This document shows positions 63,601 to 64,000 of a stretch of DNA of 64,000 nucleotides, in pieces. Below the pieces are notes generated by a model. It searched no databases and was not told the DNA's origin. It was given only the letters and a program-made list of their open reading frames with translations. Both the position numbers and the translations under genes were made by a program. The first letter of the stretch is position 1, and the number at the start of each line of letters is the position of its first letter. The stretch covers positions 186,001 to 250,000 of the forward strand of contig JACKPC010000001.1 in NCBI GenBank assembly GCA_024233835.1, given 5' to 3'. The stretch comes from Leptospiraceae bacterium. Lineage in GTDB: Bacteria > Spirochaetota > Leptospiria > Leptospirales > Leptospiraceae.

Positions 63601-63839
63601 TTAGCTTTAGGCACAGCCAGCATAGAGGAAGTCAAAGGATACGTTACCTGATCTTCAATAACCTGCGGAGCCTGTCCCGGATACTCGGTATAGATAATTA
63701 CCTGAATATCGGAAAGATCAGGAATAGCATCTATAGGAATATTATAAATCGAATAAGCACCACTTAATACGAGAAATAAAGCAAACAGGACGACTAAGAG
63801 TTTATTTTTTAAGGAATATTCAATAATTCTTGTAATCAA
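60648..63839 (-). CDS. cusA: Heavy-metal efflux RND permease, CusA-like
   Basis: The permease exports metal ions through a tripartite pump. The 1063 residues start at TTG 63839 (MITRIIEYSLKNK), the correct family N-terminus, 4 bp inside the stop of the adaptor gene. Typical HME-RND motifs: 'PIDAIPDLSDIQVIIYTEYP', 'GEFMPPLNEGDILYMPTTLP', and 'AIAIGVMVDASVVLVENLHK' of the CusA (Cu/Ag) type rather than the CzcA form. Twelve helices are seen. Specificity is inferred only from this motif; divalent metals are not excluded. Confidence 0.93.
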   Translation of the reverse strand: MITRIIEYSLKNKLLVVLFALFLVLSGAYSIYNIPIDAIPDLSDIQVIIYTEYPGQAPQVIEDQVTYPLTSSMLAVPKAKVVRGYSFFGFSLVYIIFDDGTDLYWARSRVLEYLNFASAKLPQEAKPRLGPDGTGVGWVYMYTLSDTSGKYDLQQLRALQDWNLKYELQSLQGVAEVASIGGYVKQYQIEVDPTKLILYEISLNEIRSRLARSNKDVGGRLIEMGETEYMVRGLGYIGSVEDIRSIVLKIDKDGNPVTIGDVANVQIGPDIRRGLSDFNGEGEIVSGIVVARFGENALEVIDRVKKRISEIQLLLPKGVKINSSYDRSVLIKRAIKNILSKLGEEMLVVSLVTVIFLLHLRSSLVAVLTLPLGFLASLLLMYLLKINANIMSLGGIAIAIGVMVDASVVLVENLHKHMEKEEGVNHTELVRRAAVEVGPALFYSLLIITVSFLPVLVLEGQSGRLFKPLALTKTFAMGFASLLAITVIPVFMSWFVKGKIHSEESNPVSKFLIRLYKPLLIYCLDNKKTVTIVSMIFLVCSFIPIFGIVKPFSKNYFIRPIGGEFMPPLNEGDILYMPTTLPGLSITKARELLQKTDAIIKSFPEVDHVLGKIGRADTATDPAPLTMIETSIILKDPSEWRKGMTVEKLSQELDRAIQFPGLTNAWTYPIKTRIDMLSTGIKTPVGIKLLGDNLQNLSDLGARLEAYLRSFPGTASVVSERVTGGKYINFKINRYEASRYGLTIGDVQDTIMTAVGGMNITETVEGLARYPVSIRYPREYRDDLYKLKNIWIQTSTGAYIPISNVADIYIEGGPPGIKTENARKTAWLYIDLEEGQDVASYVKAAKEYIQSKIISGELKISQDISFQWSGQFEYMEKAEKRLKIAAVITIFLVFLLLYFHFSNILETIIILFSLSFAVTGGIWLMYVLGFNHSVATDVGFIALAGLAAETGIVMLLYLDEVFQKYKEGNKLEDSQNIRLAVIEGAVDRLRPKMMTVSTTLIGLLPIMWSTDSGSQIMKRLATPMIGGLFTSTLLTLILLPLLYEWIQERLHKNNKCGPLNKKE

Positions 63840-64000
63840 TGGGAATGCCCTCCTTCAGGCATAGCTGAAGCTTCTGTCTGCATTTTTCGCACGGCTTCCT
63901 GTAACTTTGTTTCTGAATCTAAGAGAAACTGTCCCGATACTGCAATGGCCTCCTGTTCTTTTAGACCCTTAAGAACCTGAACCCTATCGATTCCATCCGG
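63836..64000 (-). CDS. cusB: CusB-like efflux adaptor, C-terminal end (cut by window edge)
   Basis: The last 54 residues are open to the window edge. They read 'GLKEQEAIAVSGQFLLDSET' then 'KLQEAVRKM', matching the C-terminus of CusB-type periplasmic adaptors, and end in a His-containing tail (EGGHSH), which may bind metal. The stop overlaps the TTG start of the permease. The rest of the gene and an outer-membrane partner lie outside. Confidence 0.9.
   Translation of the reverse strand, partial: PDGIDRVQVLKGLKEQEAIAVSGQFLLDSETKLQEAVRKMQTEASAMPEGGHSH

Noticed and set aside
1..64000. CRISPR array inside the window
   Set aside because: No regularly spaced direct repeats were seen; only the Cas6-like end at the left edge points to a locus outside.

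Overview
The window looks like the chromosome of a spirochaete of the family Leptospiraceae. It is AT-rich and carries several families typical of that group: a Leptospira-type DUF1554 surface lipoprotein with Ig-like repeats, an OmpL47-type repeat protein, DUF1566 lipoproteins, spirochaetal lipoboxes ending in Cys, and a CheA-led chemotaxis operon running into scpA and scpB. This assignment rests on protein recognition only; no search was run.

Layout. At the left edge (2-238) is the last part of a gene whose product ends in the glycine-rich loop of Cas6, so a CRISPR-Cas locus probably lies just outside. Next come a membrane protein, a CsgG/DUF4384-like exported protein and two convergent zinc proteases (M48 and YpfJ type) separated by a perfect 34-bp palindrome. 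From 4.5 to 11.5 kb one minus-strand operon encodes CheW, a very large CheA with a C-terminal CheC/CheX-like domain, CheB, CheY, ScpA and ScpB. A 43-codon DUF5989-like membrane peptide gene faces its end. From 11.6 to 27.9 kb are housekeeping and envelope genes: 5-formyl-THF cyclo-ligase, a WecG/TagA glycosyltransferase, ribosome hibernation factor with two partner genes, a DUF4912-GH57-EVE-HEAT operon, a DUF302-STAS-ACT-MurB-metalloprotease operon, a small SSB, a VOC protein, two lipid acyltransferases, a tRNA-Val(GAC) and a HEAT-repeat protein.

From 28 to 32 kb are a ChlI/MoxR-like AAA ATPase with a lipoprotein, and a PAS histidine kinase, followed by the decayed 3' end of an APC-type amino-acid permease. 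From 32.2 to 37.1 kb are valS, purD and a hypothetical gene ending in a 10-base G tract. From 37.2 to 43.4 kb are ccmE (Cys-type), ccmF, a lipoprotein-like S41 protease and nadB. From 43.5 to 53.2 kb the region is envelope-rich: a DUF1566 lipoprotein, a D15-type outer-membrane barrel, PilZ, an Ig-repeat/DUF1554 lipoprotein, an OafA-type acyltransferase, a Cys-rich lipoprotein and an 899-residue Ser-rich Tim44/zinc-ribbon membrane protein. From 53.3 kb on are a TPR protein, the membrane pyrophosphatase, an operon prmC-kptA-hydrolase-OmpL47-DUF455, and the permease plus the tail of the adaptor of a CusBA-type metal efflux pump.

Most genes are tightly packed, with many 4-bp stop/start overlaps, so operons can be read directly. 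Between convergent or consecutive genes sit several palindromic repeats that look like a dispersed REP-type family. I did not find a clear, wholly new multi-gene defence or biosynthetic system. The best leads are the Cas6 fragment, the CheA-CheC/X fusion, the Cys-type CcmE, the Ser-rich Tim44/zinc-ribbon protein with its lipoprotein neighbour, and the small DUF5989-like gene.
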